From Ambrosia x helenae (Eukaryota; Streptophyta; Magnoliopsida; Asterales; Asteraceae), in contig CM061231.1 of assembly GCA_030844895.1 (NCBI GenBank), positions 92,469,084 to 92,533,083 on the forward strand: DNA of 64,000 nt, given 5' to 3'. The notes under the pieces are model-generated. The model worked only from the letters and a program-made list of their open reading frames with translations. It did no database searches and was not told the DNA's origin. The translations under genes and the position numbers were made by a program. Within the stretch, counting starts at the first letter, position 1; each line of letters begins with the position of its first letter. Below, in pieces: positions 31,289 through 41,088 of the stretch.

Positions 31289-32672
31289 TGTTGGAAGATG
31301 ATAATCAAGATAATCAAAGTATAATTATGTTAATTTAGAAAGTCATTCTGTTGACTTCAGAAAAGTCAAACAACACAGAAAAAGGGCGCCAAAAACTGAA
31401 ACGTTGCGTCTGTATTATTAAGTCACGTCGGTTAGGATTAGTCGGTTAAATAACCGTCATTTGTATGGGTATAAATACCCCTAGTATGTATCATTTGTTT
31501 GTGTGGATAATAATATTAGTTTGCATATTATTCAAATCCTCTCCACCCTCTGTTTATCATTCGTGAGTCCCTGCATCAATTCTGATGCATACTCCTATCA
31601 TATATAATGTTCATCTAGATTGATCCAAAGATCCGAAGGGGCCTCAATATGGTATCAGAGCGTATGGTTAACAAGGATCAATCGATTGCAGTCCAGAAGT
31701 CATCGCCTATGAAGAAGAAGAAAGAACCGAAAAACAGAGCATGGAAGGATCACAGATAATGATCCCGTTTTCGGTCAGAAACGTAAGAAGAACGCAGAAT
31801 CAGAGAGTTTAAAACCAGAATCAGAAAGAGAGATCATGTTAATTGCAAGATTGGGTGTGTGAGTCACCATCATATCGTTCCCCGGTATCTTACGCAGGAG
31901 GCGAAAAGAAGATACATAGATTTAATGATCAGAGGGATCATTCATGGAGCGACAGAAGTATTCAGAACATGATAAAACATAATGGTTTTTACAAGGCGAT
32001 CAGAATTCAAAAGGAAAACGAAAGAAGAATTGGTGATTATTAATCAAAGGACCGAACAAGATTGAACCGTTTGTTCAATTCGGATACCGGTTAATAGTTA
32101 TCAAAACAGAAAATCCTTCACAGCAAGAACAGATCATATTCAAGTGACCGAGACGGCGCTAACCCGCTTCAATCTTGATCAAAAGCATCCGGAGAGTCAA
32201 AGTCAGAAATTGGACATGAAAGTCAACCGAAGAAGGAATAAAAGCACTGCAGAATTGGATGAACGAAAACAGAGAAAAATAAGATTAGATTATCTTGATT
32301 AGGGGCGTGAATGTTGGAAGATGATAATCAAGATAATCAAAGTATAATTATGTTAATTTAGAAAGTCATTCTGTTGACTTCAGAAAAGTCAAACAACACA
32401 GAAAAAGGGCGCCAAAAACTGAAACGTTGCGTCTGTATTATTAAGTCACGTCGGTTAGGATTAGTCGGTTAAATAACCGTCATTTGTATGGGTATAAATA
32501 CCCCTAGTATGTATCATTTGTTTGTGTGGATAATAATATTAGTTTGCATATTATTCAAATCCTCTCCACCCTCTGTTTATCATTCGTGAGTCCCTGCATC
32601 AATTCTGATGCATACTCCTATCATATATAATGTTCATCTAGATTGATCCAAAGATCCGAAGGGGCCTCAATA
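31289..32672 (+). mobile_element. Miniature LTR retrotransposon (TRIM/short LARD-like), 1,384 bp, identical LTRs
   Basis: LTRs 31289-31649 and 32312-32672 are 361 bp each and identical by eye; the TSD TCGCG is at 31284-31288 and 32673-32677. The primer-binding site TGGTATCAGAGCG (31650-31662) follows the 5' LTR directly. A purine-rich TTAGGGGCGTGAA precedes the 3' LTR. The LTR has a TATA box TATAAATA (31470-31477). The 662-bp interior encodes no gag or pol, so the element is non-autonomous. Identical LTRs mean very recent insertion. LTR ends read TGTTGG and CAATA. Confidence 0.93.
31843..32043 (+). other. Short open frame inside the miniature LTR element
   Basis: 66 codons, rich in charged residues, no recognisable gag motif such as a zinc knuckle. 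Probably incidental. Confidence 0.25.
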
Positions 32673-32677
32673 TCGCG

Positions 32678-33000
32678 GTGTTATAATCTTGAATTGCTGA
32701 AGCTTGACCCATATCGGCAATGAATTCTCGCTTAGCTGCATCTGCGAAGTAGCTACAAAATTAGGTTAATAATATAAACTCCTGAATTTAATGATTTATT
32801 TTAAGTACATACAAGAGCCGAACTCACATTACGACACCCCATGTATAGTTCTATCAATTTCTTACTTATCTTGTCTCCATGTATAGCTGCAAGTATTGAT
32901 ACACAAGTCTATATAATAAATAAACTATATAATAAATCAAAAGCATGGTACATTAATCTAATAGTAACTTACGACAGAAAGAATATGTTTTAGCAAACCA
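32678..33000 (-). other. Exon-like fragments flanking the miniature element
   Basis: Minus strand near 32826-32890 reads AIHGDKISKKLIELYMGCRN before a good donor GTGAGT, and near 32680-32750 reads FADAAKREFIADMGQASAIQ. Both are coding-like, but the phases at the intervening intron do not agree, and I do not recognise the protein. The miniature LTR element was inserted just beyond the second stretch. Confidence 0.35.
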
Positions 33001-33032
33001 AATAAATAAACACAAAAGGTTAGCCAACTTAA

Positions 33033-33105
<73 letters not shown>

Positions 33106-33109
<4 letters not shown>

Positions 33110-33512
33110 GAAAGTTAATTTGAGAACACCTATATTTCGTGCGAACCGTGAAAACGACATCTAAAACCATTCAAATTCAAAATTTCTTTTTACACTTGTC
33201 TTTATTACTAAAATACAATCTCAAAAACACAATTTACGCGTAAAAATTCAAACGTATACGAAAATAATTTGTTTTTACACATGTGTAAATTTGCTGTTTA
33301 TACATGTGTAAACTGTTTCATTTACACATGTGTAAAAAGTTAATTTGAAAGTGTTTTTGCAAGAAAAGATGAATTATTTGGAAAGAAAATTCATTTATTA
33401 ATGTTGTATTTTGATTATAATGAGATTTGTATTAAAAAAAATTTGATTTTGATTGATTTTTTTACTTGTTCTCACGGTTCTCACAATATTTAGCGTTCTC
33501 AAGATAACCTTC

Positions 33513-33516
<4 letters not shown>
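33106..33516. mobile_element. TA-repeat-associated MITE, copy 1
   Basis: 411 bp beginning AGGGGAAAGTTAATTTGAG and ending in the inverted form CTCAAGATAACCTTCCCCT. Roughly 60-bp imperfect TIRs with GAGAAC and CGTGAGAAC motifs. The interior has three copies of the palindrome TTACACATGTGTAA (33275-33335). Inserted in (TA)n like the Micron class of plant MITEs. Confidence 0.75.
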
Positions 33517-33564
<48 letters not shown>

Positions 33565-33568
<4 letters not shown>

Positions 33569-33969
33569 GAAAGTTAATTTGAGAACACCTATATTTCGTG
33601 CGAACCGTGAGAACGGCATCTAAAACCATTCAAATTCAAAATTTCTCTTTACACTTGTCTTTATTACTAAAATACAATCCCCAAAACACAATTACGCGTA
33701 AAAATTCATACGTATACGAAAATAATTTGTTTTTACACATGTGTAAATTTGCTGTTTATACATGTGTAAACTGTTTCATTTACACATGTGTAAAAAGTTA
33801 ATTTGAAAGTGTTTTTGCAAGAAAAGATGGATTATTTGAAAAGAAAATTCATTTATTAATGTTGTATTTTGATTATAATGGGATTTGTATTAAAAAAAAT
33901 TGATTTTGATTGATTTTTGTACTTGTTCTCACGGTTCTCACAATATTTAGCGTTCTCAAGATAACCCTC

Positions 33970-33973
<4 letters not shown>
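33565..33973. mobile_element. TA-repeat-associated MITE, copy 2
   Basis: 409 bp, nearly identical to copy 1, in the same orientation, with the same three palindromes. Confidence 0.75.
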
Positions 33974-34043
<70 letters not shown>

Positions 34044-34045
<2 letters not shown>

Positions 34046-34402
34046 GGTAGGGATCCTAAGAGAACCAACCCCTATTTGAGAACTGAGAGAACCATTCTGA
34101 GCCACACATTTCATATAAAGGCAAAAAAAAAAAAATTTTTTTTTTTTTTTTGCTTTAATCGCACATTTTTATGCAAGGAAAAAAAAAATTTATTTTTTTG
34201 AATTTTTTTTTCATTTATACATATGTGTATATAGCATTTTTCAGCTATACATATGTGTATATTTCAGTTATACATATGTGTATACTGAAAAAAAATACAA
34301 AAAAAAATAATTTTTTTTTTTTTTTGCCTTAGAGAAATGTGTGGCCCAGAATGGTTCTCTAGTTCTCAATTTGGAGAAAGGTTCTCATTTGAACCAAATC
34401 CT
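34044..34402. mobile_element. TA/GA-repeat-associated MITE, distant relative
   Basis: TIR-like ends around GAGAACCATTCTG(A/G)GCCACACATTTC in both orientations, an A/T-homopolymer-rich interior, and three TATACATATGTGTATA palindromes. Same architecture as copies 1 and 2 but different sequence. Confidence 0.65.
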
Positions 34403-35164
34403 ATATATATATAAGTGGTACCTCACCCAAATACAATATTAGCTGAAGAGTTTGACCTTGAATAAAGACCAATAGTGTGTTCAGATGCATGAAATCTACT
34501 AATAATAACCCAAAGTCCCACTACCATCACCATATTAAAATGGGCAACTAAATCAGATGACCTGCCTGCTTGAGAACTCCATTGGTCTTAAAAACTAATC
34601 AAAGAACTGACGTGTCATAGAACTCAGTCAGAATCTGTTACAAAGAAACACAACATCATCTGTTCATAACTTCATCACAATAGATTTTTTGAGTGATAAT
34701 AACTAATAAGAATACTTGGAATCCGCTCGATGTCTGGCAACGATTGCAGGGGATGCGAATGACCTATAACACATCACTTCTAGTGTCGATTTGTATACAA
34801 CAATCCTTTGAAGGAGATCCTAATTGAACTGAATAGTAAAATGATGCAGTAATCATACAATGATGTGGGTATGACTTACATTGGACCCGGTGACCCATGA
34901 ACACTCCCATTCCCCGGTTAACAATATGTTAATCATCCCTTGGAACTGCCTTCTACGCCTCAACCTGTCCCGAATTCCCTAAATTTCAAAACTTTTCACA
35001 AATGTAGTATTAATGCAACAATAAGATTTAACCAAATTATGAAAAATTCAATCTTTAAACAAATCTTTTAACCTATATTAGAATGCAAGATAACAGAGTT
35101 GAACAACTAATAGTTCTACCATCTATGATATGCTTATCTTTCACAACTCTTTCAGCAACAATCG
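34403..35164 (-). other. Stretch with one unidentified exon-like fragment
   Basis: The minus strand at about 34883-34981 reads GMINILLTGEWECSWVTGSN between a plausible acceptor and donor. I do not recognise it. The rest is AT-rich. Confidence 0.35.
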
Positions 35165-35583
35165 GGTGCATTTACTCTGATGTTAAGACAGCGAGAGCGC
35201 ACTGCATCATTAACCTTTGATTAGCTGTCACAACATAAGATCAGGCGGCAAGAGGCGCTATATTTCTCCATTGTTCTTCTTAAAGAATGTTGTGCTTCTC
35301 TTGAAAGTTTATCAACCTCATTGAGCACCAATACTGATAAGGAAGAAATGTAAGAAACAAACTAAGGGGGTGTTACGGGCATAAATCGATTAAAGCAAAT
35401 TCAAAAAACCAACCTTTGAAACCCTTCTTTCCTTTGGTGTCAATCGGTCTATTTTTAGCCATTTCTTTAATAATTTCTTGAACAATGTATCGGTCTTGAA
35501 ACCCAGCATCGCTGGGGTTCAGCTCCACATGGTGGGTGCTTGATAGAGTCGTAAGTTCCAAATCAATAGTTCTACTTCCGGCC
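35165..35583 (-). pseudogene. Replication factor C subunit 3 (RFC3) fragment, two exons with a premature stop
   Basis: RFC3 is a small AAA+ subunit of the clamp loader that loads PCNA. Minus-strand exon 35583-35414 encodes AGSRTIDLELTTLSST, AGFQDRYIVQEIIKEMAK and TKGKKGFK. After a short GT-AG intron, exon 35333-35165 encodes VLVLNEVDKLSREAQHSLRR, TMEKYSASCRLILCCDS, a TAA stop (35221-35223), then SKVNDAVRSRCLNIRVNAP. The exon junction falls where it does in plant RFC3 (G|TA completing a Val codon). The Walker A region upstream and the C-terminal half are absent, and the sequence just upstream of AGSRT does not match. Probably a transposon-captured fragment. Confidence 0.82.
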
Positions 35584-36821
35584 CGCAAAAGAACCATTTT
35601 CAATTTGTTTGCTAGAACCGTAGATATTAAAGATACCTTTAAGAAGAAGGTTGACTCGGTACTCAACACATATCAGCCCTAGATTAGAAAGAAATAATAA
35701 CCAAACTAATTAAACTCATTCAAAAAATTCAACACATGGATCAAAATTCAAAAGGAATTTTTTTTTGAAAAATACGTTCATATTAAAAGATGGTGAATTG
35801 TAGCGAAATAAAGAATCAACGACCTTTGAGAATTGTAATCCAACACCTATTAAAAGTAAATCAAAAGGCTGCTCTTGTTGGCATTTCATCGAACAGTTAA
35901 TCTGCCAATGGATATCCCTGTGAGGCAGGTCAAATTTCCCCATTTTTTTAAGGGGTGAGAAGTAGGATTTCATATGAGAGTCAGACATGAACTAACCAAA
36001 AGCTGAGAAGGAAGGAGAAGAAGAACAGGGTCGCCCGCCATTGATTATTGTAGTTCTTCATCTTCTTGATGAACTGAATACGATGTCAAGTGGGAGTCAG
36101 ACAACAATTAATCAAAACAATAGCAGAAACGTATTTAAATTCAAGCTAAATAACCATGAAACTGGAAATTAAATGGATCAGTGAAGAAAACCAACAATCG
36201 ATAAATGATCAATGAAAAAAAAACTATTAAATCCAAAAATCAAACAAAAATCGTCTAGAATGGAGAGAAGAAACAAAGAACATACCTTGACGATTCCAGA
36301 ACATGAAGCTTGAAGGCGCCAGAAAATCGATTGAAGATAGAGAAGCAGGCGCCATTTTTTTGTTGGTTGAAAGTTTGAAGGGTGAGTGTAGATGTGTCAG
36401 TGGTTATAATGGTTGAGGAGCAATGAGACCTAGAATTAAGGGAGTGTATGTGGTTGAAGCAGAGAGGATTTAGGAGGAGAGTGGGGTAACTGGCCAACTG
36501 CTCTAGTAAAAACTTAACTGCTAAATTCTACACTTAACCACCTATTTATTATGGCTGAGATTGAATCTTAGAAATAACCACCATCAATGAATGGCTTAGA
36601 TCATTCCAAAAACAGTTATTTTTGTCAAAATGGGCGGTTACTACCTTGGTGAACAATATATTAATAATTAGGACGTGGTAGTAATAAAACAAAAAAGCAA
36701 GGTCATTTAAAAAAAAATATTATTAAGTTAATGTATTATGTAAGGTAGACTGTCCTAATTTTAATTTTAAAATGATATAAATTGGTCTCTCTTTTCTTTC
36801 TCTTCTTCTTTATCACATATC
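35584..36821 (-). other. Minus-strand gene-like region, unidentified
   Basis: An ATG at 36497 opens MASYPTLLLNPLCF with an S/T-rich, transit-peptide-like composition and reaches a good donor AAG|GTATGT near 36286. A second open stretch (35860-35990) reads PHRDIHWQINCSMKCQQEQP. I do not recognise either. Together with the RFC3 exons they may form a chimeric captured transcript. Confidence 0.35.
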
Positions 36822-36829
36822 AGTTTCAT

Positions 36830-37412
36830 TAAGGGTGTTCATCGGTTCGATTTACGGTTTATTTGGTTTATTCGATTTGGTTTATTCGGTTATCAAAATT
36901 TTGTACCTCAAACCAAAAACCAAATCAAACCAAATTAGAAATATGAAAACCAAACCAAATTCAACCAAAAAAACCAAATTGAAACGAAATTTTTTTTTCT
37001 CTAACTTATATACCTATATGTTCCAAAATCCGAAAAGAAAATTTGCAATAAATATAAACCAAAAAATCAAACCACGCAAACAGAAATATTATAAAAATTA
37101 GAAATAGTAAAATGAACCCTAGTTTACTAGTTTATAATCAGATTATTACCTATATAAATTGGCGGGCTTTATTTATTTTGGATTGGGTTTAATATTTTGG
37201 GCTTATATATTATATATGAGTTATTAAGTATTATTATTTTTATTTAATAATTAATTATTTTACCGGTTTATTCGGTTATCCAAATAAACCAAATAAAAAA
37301 AATGTAGAACCAAAACCAAACCAAACACCAAATTCGTTGTTCGGATTGGTTTTTTTGGTTACGGTTCGGTTTTCGGTTTTTTTTTTGTTTGCGGTTTTTC
37401 TGAACACCCCTA
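36830..37412. mobile_element. hAT-type MITE, 583 bp, perfect 8-bp TSD
   Basis: TSD AGTTTCAT at 36822-36829 and 37413-37420. Ends TAAGGGTGTTCATCGG and, inverted, TAGGGGTGTTCAG. The interior is built of CGGTT/AACCG-rich low-complexity repeats that would fold back on themselves. No coding. Confidence 0.85.
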
Positions 37413-37420
37413 AGTTTCAT

Positions 37421-37977
37421 ACTAGTTGCAGAGCTCCTATGGCTGCCATGGAAAAAAAAAACTAAGATACCGTAAATTTAAACCTTGAAATCAAACTTAA
37501 TATTTGTTCAGGGGTGTCCTCTTATTTACTAAGGGGTATCCTATGGCATAAAACGTAAAAAAAAAATAAGATAAAATTTTCACTTCGCATACAAAGTTGA
37601 GGAGTGGCCCGGGCACACCCTGGCTTGGGCATAGATCCGCCCCTGCACAGGGCGCTTAAAAAGCGCATGCCCAATGGCCTGAGACAAGCTAAGCACGCAT
37701 CTGGTCCAGCCTACTATTAGCTGTTTTAATCTTGCTTTCAGCTAGTTTAAGACTGTTTTGACTTGGGTCTGGCTAGTTTGGACATTTTTTTATGTGGAGC
37801 ATGAGAAATATGAGATCTACGTCTTAGCTTTTAGCAAGTATGCTGATGGATTATGGTCGTTTTATTCTCCATGCGTTAGGTTCTTAGGTTTGGGGATAAG
37901 GATCTACATCAATAAAAAACTTGACACTTTTATTTCCAAACTCTCTTAACATCATCACGATAGCTAACTTAACCGAG
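37421..37977. other. Spacer with a probable hAT-like remnant
   Basis: About 37512-37652 starts CAGGGGTGTCC and ends GGATCCGCCCCTG-like (GATCCGCCCCTG), resembling a short hAT MITE, but no TSD is found. The rest is the 3' flank of COQ4. Confidence 0.4.
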
Positions 37978-40900
37978 CTACCGTTGGACAGAAGGAGCGG
38001 GTATTATGCCCCATCTCCGCCTCACTACCTCCAAATCTTCATGAAAATGTTTCTCGTAATAAACACACATCAGGTCAGTTGACTTCATGCCTGCCTGAAC
38101 TGCCCAAGGGAAGTAATGCTTATAAAACAGCGATCTTTGTTTGTCATTAAACCGTGCAGTTCCTCCTATGACAGACAAGAAGCACATAGGAAGCAGCATT
38201 TGCTCAAATTCTATGACTTTAAGTGCTGACTCCCCAATCAAATTTGTTGGGAGGCCGAAAAGGGTGTGCCAGAAATCATGCACTTCACGTGCACGCATTG
38301 CCACATATGCGAGTTCTTCTGTTTCCATGAATCTTACTGGTGGCCGATCGTCTGGTGAGAAGTTTCTTGATCCCATGAACTTTGCATATGCAACACCAAA
38401 TGTGTTTTCCGGTAGGTCCCATGCATGGCCCACGTTACTGGAAATGACACGTGGACGGTCCAACAGTATTTCCTGATATAAAGAGTTATTAGAACATTAT
38501 CAGTCATGGGTCAAACAAAAACAAGTAAAACTAATTTGGATCAATACGGGTACAGGCTGTTTATTTCATAAATAATTAACATACTATATATGATTACAAA
38601 AAGTCAAAAACTATTAGTAAAATAATGATCCATTTTTTTAAGGAAGCTATTCACGAGGTGGGAATCACTTGACACTGGGCGACCTTATAAACCACTCAAG
38701 TCAAAAACTACTAGCAACTTTAATTTTCTTAATTTTACATGTATGACCACTTGTTATACGCACAAGGTTTTGTTATGGTTGTGGCAAATATCATAGTTAT
38801 CAAAGGCGTGAGGCGCACTCAATGCGCTTAGGTTCCGCCTGTGGCCTAGGCGAGAAGTGCAAAAAAAGCGCGGGCCTGAGAAAAAAAAAAGCGCAAATAA
38901 AAAAATAAAAAGATCACCAAATCATTACAAATAACAATCTTATAAAATTATATAAATACAAACTGGTTGATTTAGCCATACCTGCTAAAAGGATTAACAC
39001 GCCTTTGATAACTATGTAGTAAACAAAATCAGTTGATGGTAAATCAATGAGTTGAGGTGTTTATATATTGAAGAATAATTCAATATCTATAAGTGTGTTA
39101 AAAATCCAATATATTTAAAAAAAGAAAAAAAAAAAGATTTGATTGAGATTTAGATATATCTCTATAAATTGGTAAGTATTGGTCGATTATATTAGTCAGG
39201 GGATTAAGTTTTAAAAATCAGACCGTGGCTTTTTTTATCTAGAAGTGAAAAGCGGGATCTGGTAGCTTCTAGGAAATTGGTCGCCTAGGCGGTCAAGGCA
39301 ATGGCTTTTGATAACTATGGCAAATATGTATGCCATAGAATTGATCATCTTATTGTGACCATAAGTAGAGGTGGCAAACAAGTCAGGTTGGGTTGTATGG
39401 CATAATAAGATGATCAACCCAACCGGACTTGTTTGCCACCTCTATTTATGGAATTATGGTCACAATAAGATGATCAATTCTATGGCATACATATTTGCCA
39501 CAACCATAACAAAACCTTGTGCGTATACATCTCACGGTTTAGGTTACATGTGTTACTTAATTCACATTGAGGCCATTTTTGGGTAACCAACTAAATTTTC
39601 TATCTCCTTTTCTCCTTAATAAAAAAAGTCACAACCAACTAACTTCTCCTTTTCAAAGCACAAAAACTCTTTTTCAAATCATTACCCAAACATTATATTT
39701 CTCCTTATTAACTTAACAAGCTAATAAGTCAAAAGGAAGGGCCAAAATGGAGAACCAACACCCACTGAAACAAGGATATAGTAATAAGTACTAAATATGA
39801 TTATATATTTATACAAATTTCAACTCTTGTGCTATCTTAAGCGGGTCAGATAAAAATCTAGCCAAAAAGTGGAAAGAGTCAGTGAGGTAAAAATCCTATA
39901 AAATATGTTTTCAATGCATACTTATACAACCTACTCGATTGTTTTATTCAAAGACTTAAATTATGGTAGTATTTCTAAACTGTATTTATAATTAGTGCAT
40001 TAAGTTTTTATATATATTTTTACAAGTTTTGGGGTCGGCCGAGCTGTACGAAAAATAATGTGTTTCATATTGGTTGGTACCTCAAATAAATAGCAGAAAT
40101 AGAAGTATGTACATAAAAAGTAGGCAGAAATCATACTCTGCCTTCAGGATTCCTTTTCATTCTTTCAAGTACCCTCTCAAAAGCAGGTTTGCCAGTTGTT
40201 TCCCCCAAAGCAGCTATCAAATCGGCTCTTCTTGGATCCACTAACGCACCAACTGCAGATCCGAGAGCAACTGCCGCCTGCTGCCAACCCCTAAGTCGCA
40301 CTCGGGCACCTTCTACCATAGCGAATTAATCTGAATATTCAAATTTGATCGCTGCAAAAACAAAAAAAAAAACATAATATAGCTAAAACTTATAAAATTT
40401 ACTCACCGCGTTAAAGTCAAGTTAAGTGTATATAATTTAGGCCAATCTTATTAACCACTAAAGATAACAGTCAGCCAATTCTCTCAGTTTCAAATAAAGA
40501 ACCAAATGATCCCAGGCACAACAGATAATCTTAGCCATCACCCATTAGACACCTTATTAATTATAACACGAAAAAGGAACAAATTAAAAATAAATGCAGT
40601 CAGTAGAAAATGACGCCATAAAGTGACACGACCCTGTAATCCTTCCTAAACAAGTATGGTTATGACTTATGGAAATGTAAAGCTATTAAAAAACAATAGC
40701 GGTTGGCCTAAGTGCCTAACATTAACATAGCCACAGATATACAATCATACAAACATTAATTAATAATTGAACTTCTAACAAATATACAATCATACACATA
40801 CAAACATTACTGAAGTGAAGTGAAGTGAGGGGGTTCGATTGAACTTACTGAAGTGAGGAGGCTGCTTGTTCTGTTTAGGAGTTAGGGTTCGATTCTTTGT

Positions 40901-40990
40901 TGTCTGACTGTATCGATTGCTTGTTTCAATCTGCTGTGTTGTATCGATTGCTGTTTAGGAGTTATTGGGCTGGTGGTTATATCATCCTTA
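37978..40990 (-). CDS. COQ4: Ubiquinone biosynthesis protein COQ4 homolog, mitochondrial (complete; coding exons 40319-40137 and 38472-37978)
   Basis: COQ4 is needed for coenzyme Q synthesis, acting on the matrix face of the inner mitochondrial membrane as part of the CoQ synthome. Coding exon 1 gives 61 residues (MVEGARVRLRGWQQAAVA, DPRRADLIAALGETTGKPAF), donor AGA|GTATGA. Coding exon 2 begins EILLDRPRV after acceptor ATATCAG and ends GIIPAPSVQR, total 225 aa, close to plant COQ4 length. It contains the family signature VHDFWHTLFGLPTNLIGESALK, that is, an HDxxH-like metal-binding motif (HDFWH). A 5'UTR intron is likely (40352-40848; donor TTCA|GTAAGT, acceptor TTTGCAG), with a leader exon at about 40849-40990. 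The coding intron (38473-40136) hosts nested transposons. A LINE sits directly upstream. Confidence 0.93.
38756..39523. mobile_element. Foldback element in the COQ4 intron
   Basis: Arms of about 115 bp: ATACGCACAAGGTTTTG... (38756-38791, resuming at 39328-39407) pairs with the stretch ending ...CAAAACCTTGTGCGTAT (39411-39523). The short core is TGTATGGCATAATAAG-like. The left arm is split by the MITE at 38792-39318. No coding. Confidence 0.85.
38792..39318. mobile_element. MULE-like MITE nested in the foldback arm, 9-bp TSD
   Basis: Flanked by GGCAAATAT (38783-38791 and 39319-39327). Ends CATAGTTATCAAAGGCGTG and, inverted, ATAGTTATCAAAAGCC. A further inverted end (ACGCCTTTGATAACTATG) occurs inside at about 38989-39009, so the insert may be two fused copies. 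GC-rich ends around an AT-rich interior. The TSD length suggests Mutator. Confidence 0.82.
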
Positions 40991-41088
40991 TTTTGGGCTG
41001 TGGATAACTTTTTTTTGGAAGGCTAATTTCATTAAAACACAACACAACCGGGATCTCCAAGGCGGAGACCCCAACAACCAACAAAACC

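Larger units (their letters stand above)
33003..34030. repeat. (TA)n microsatellites separating MITEs
   Basis: Long (TA)n runs at about 33040-33105, 33517-33564 and 33974-34028, the last followed by (GA)n. They lie exactly at the MITE boundaries. Confidence 0.9.

Noticed and set aside
33003..33170. Ile/Tyr-repeat peptide ORFs
   Set aside because: They are translations of (TA)n microsatellites.
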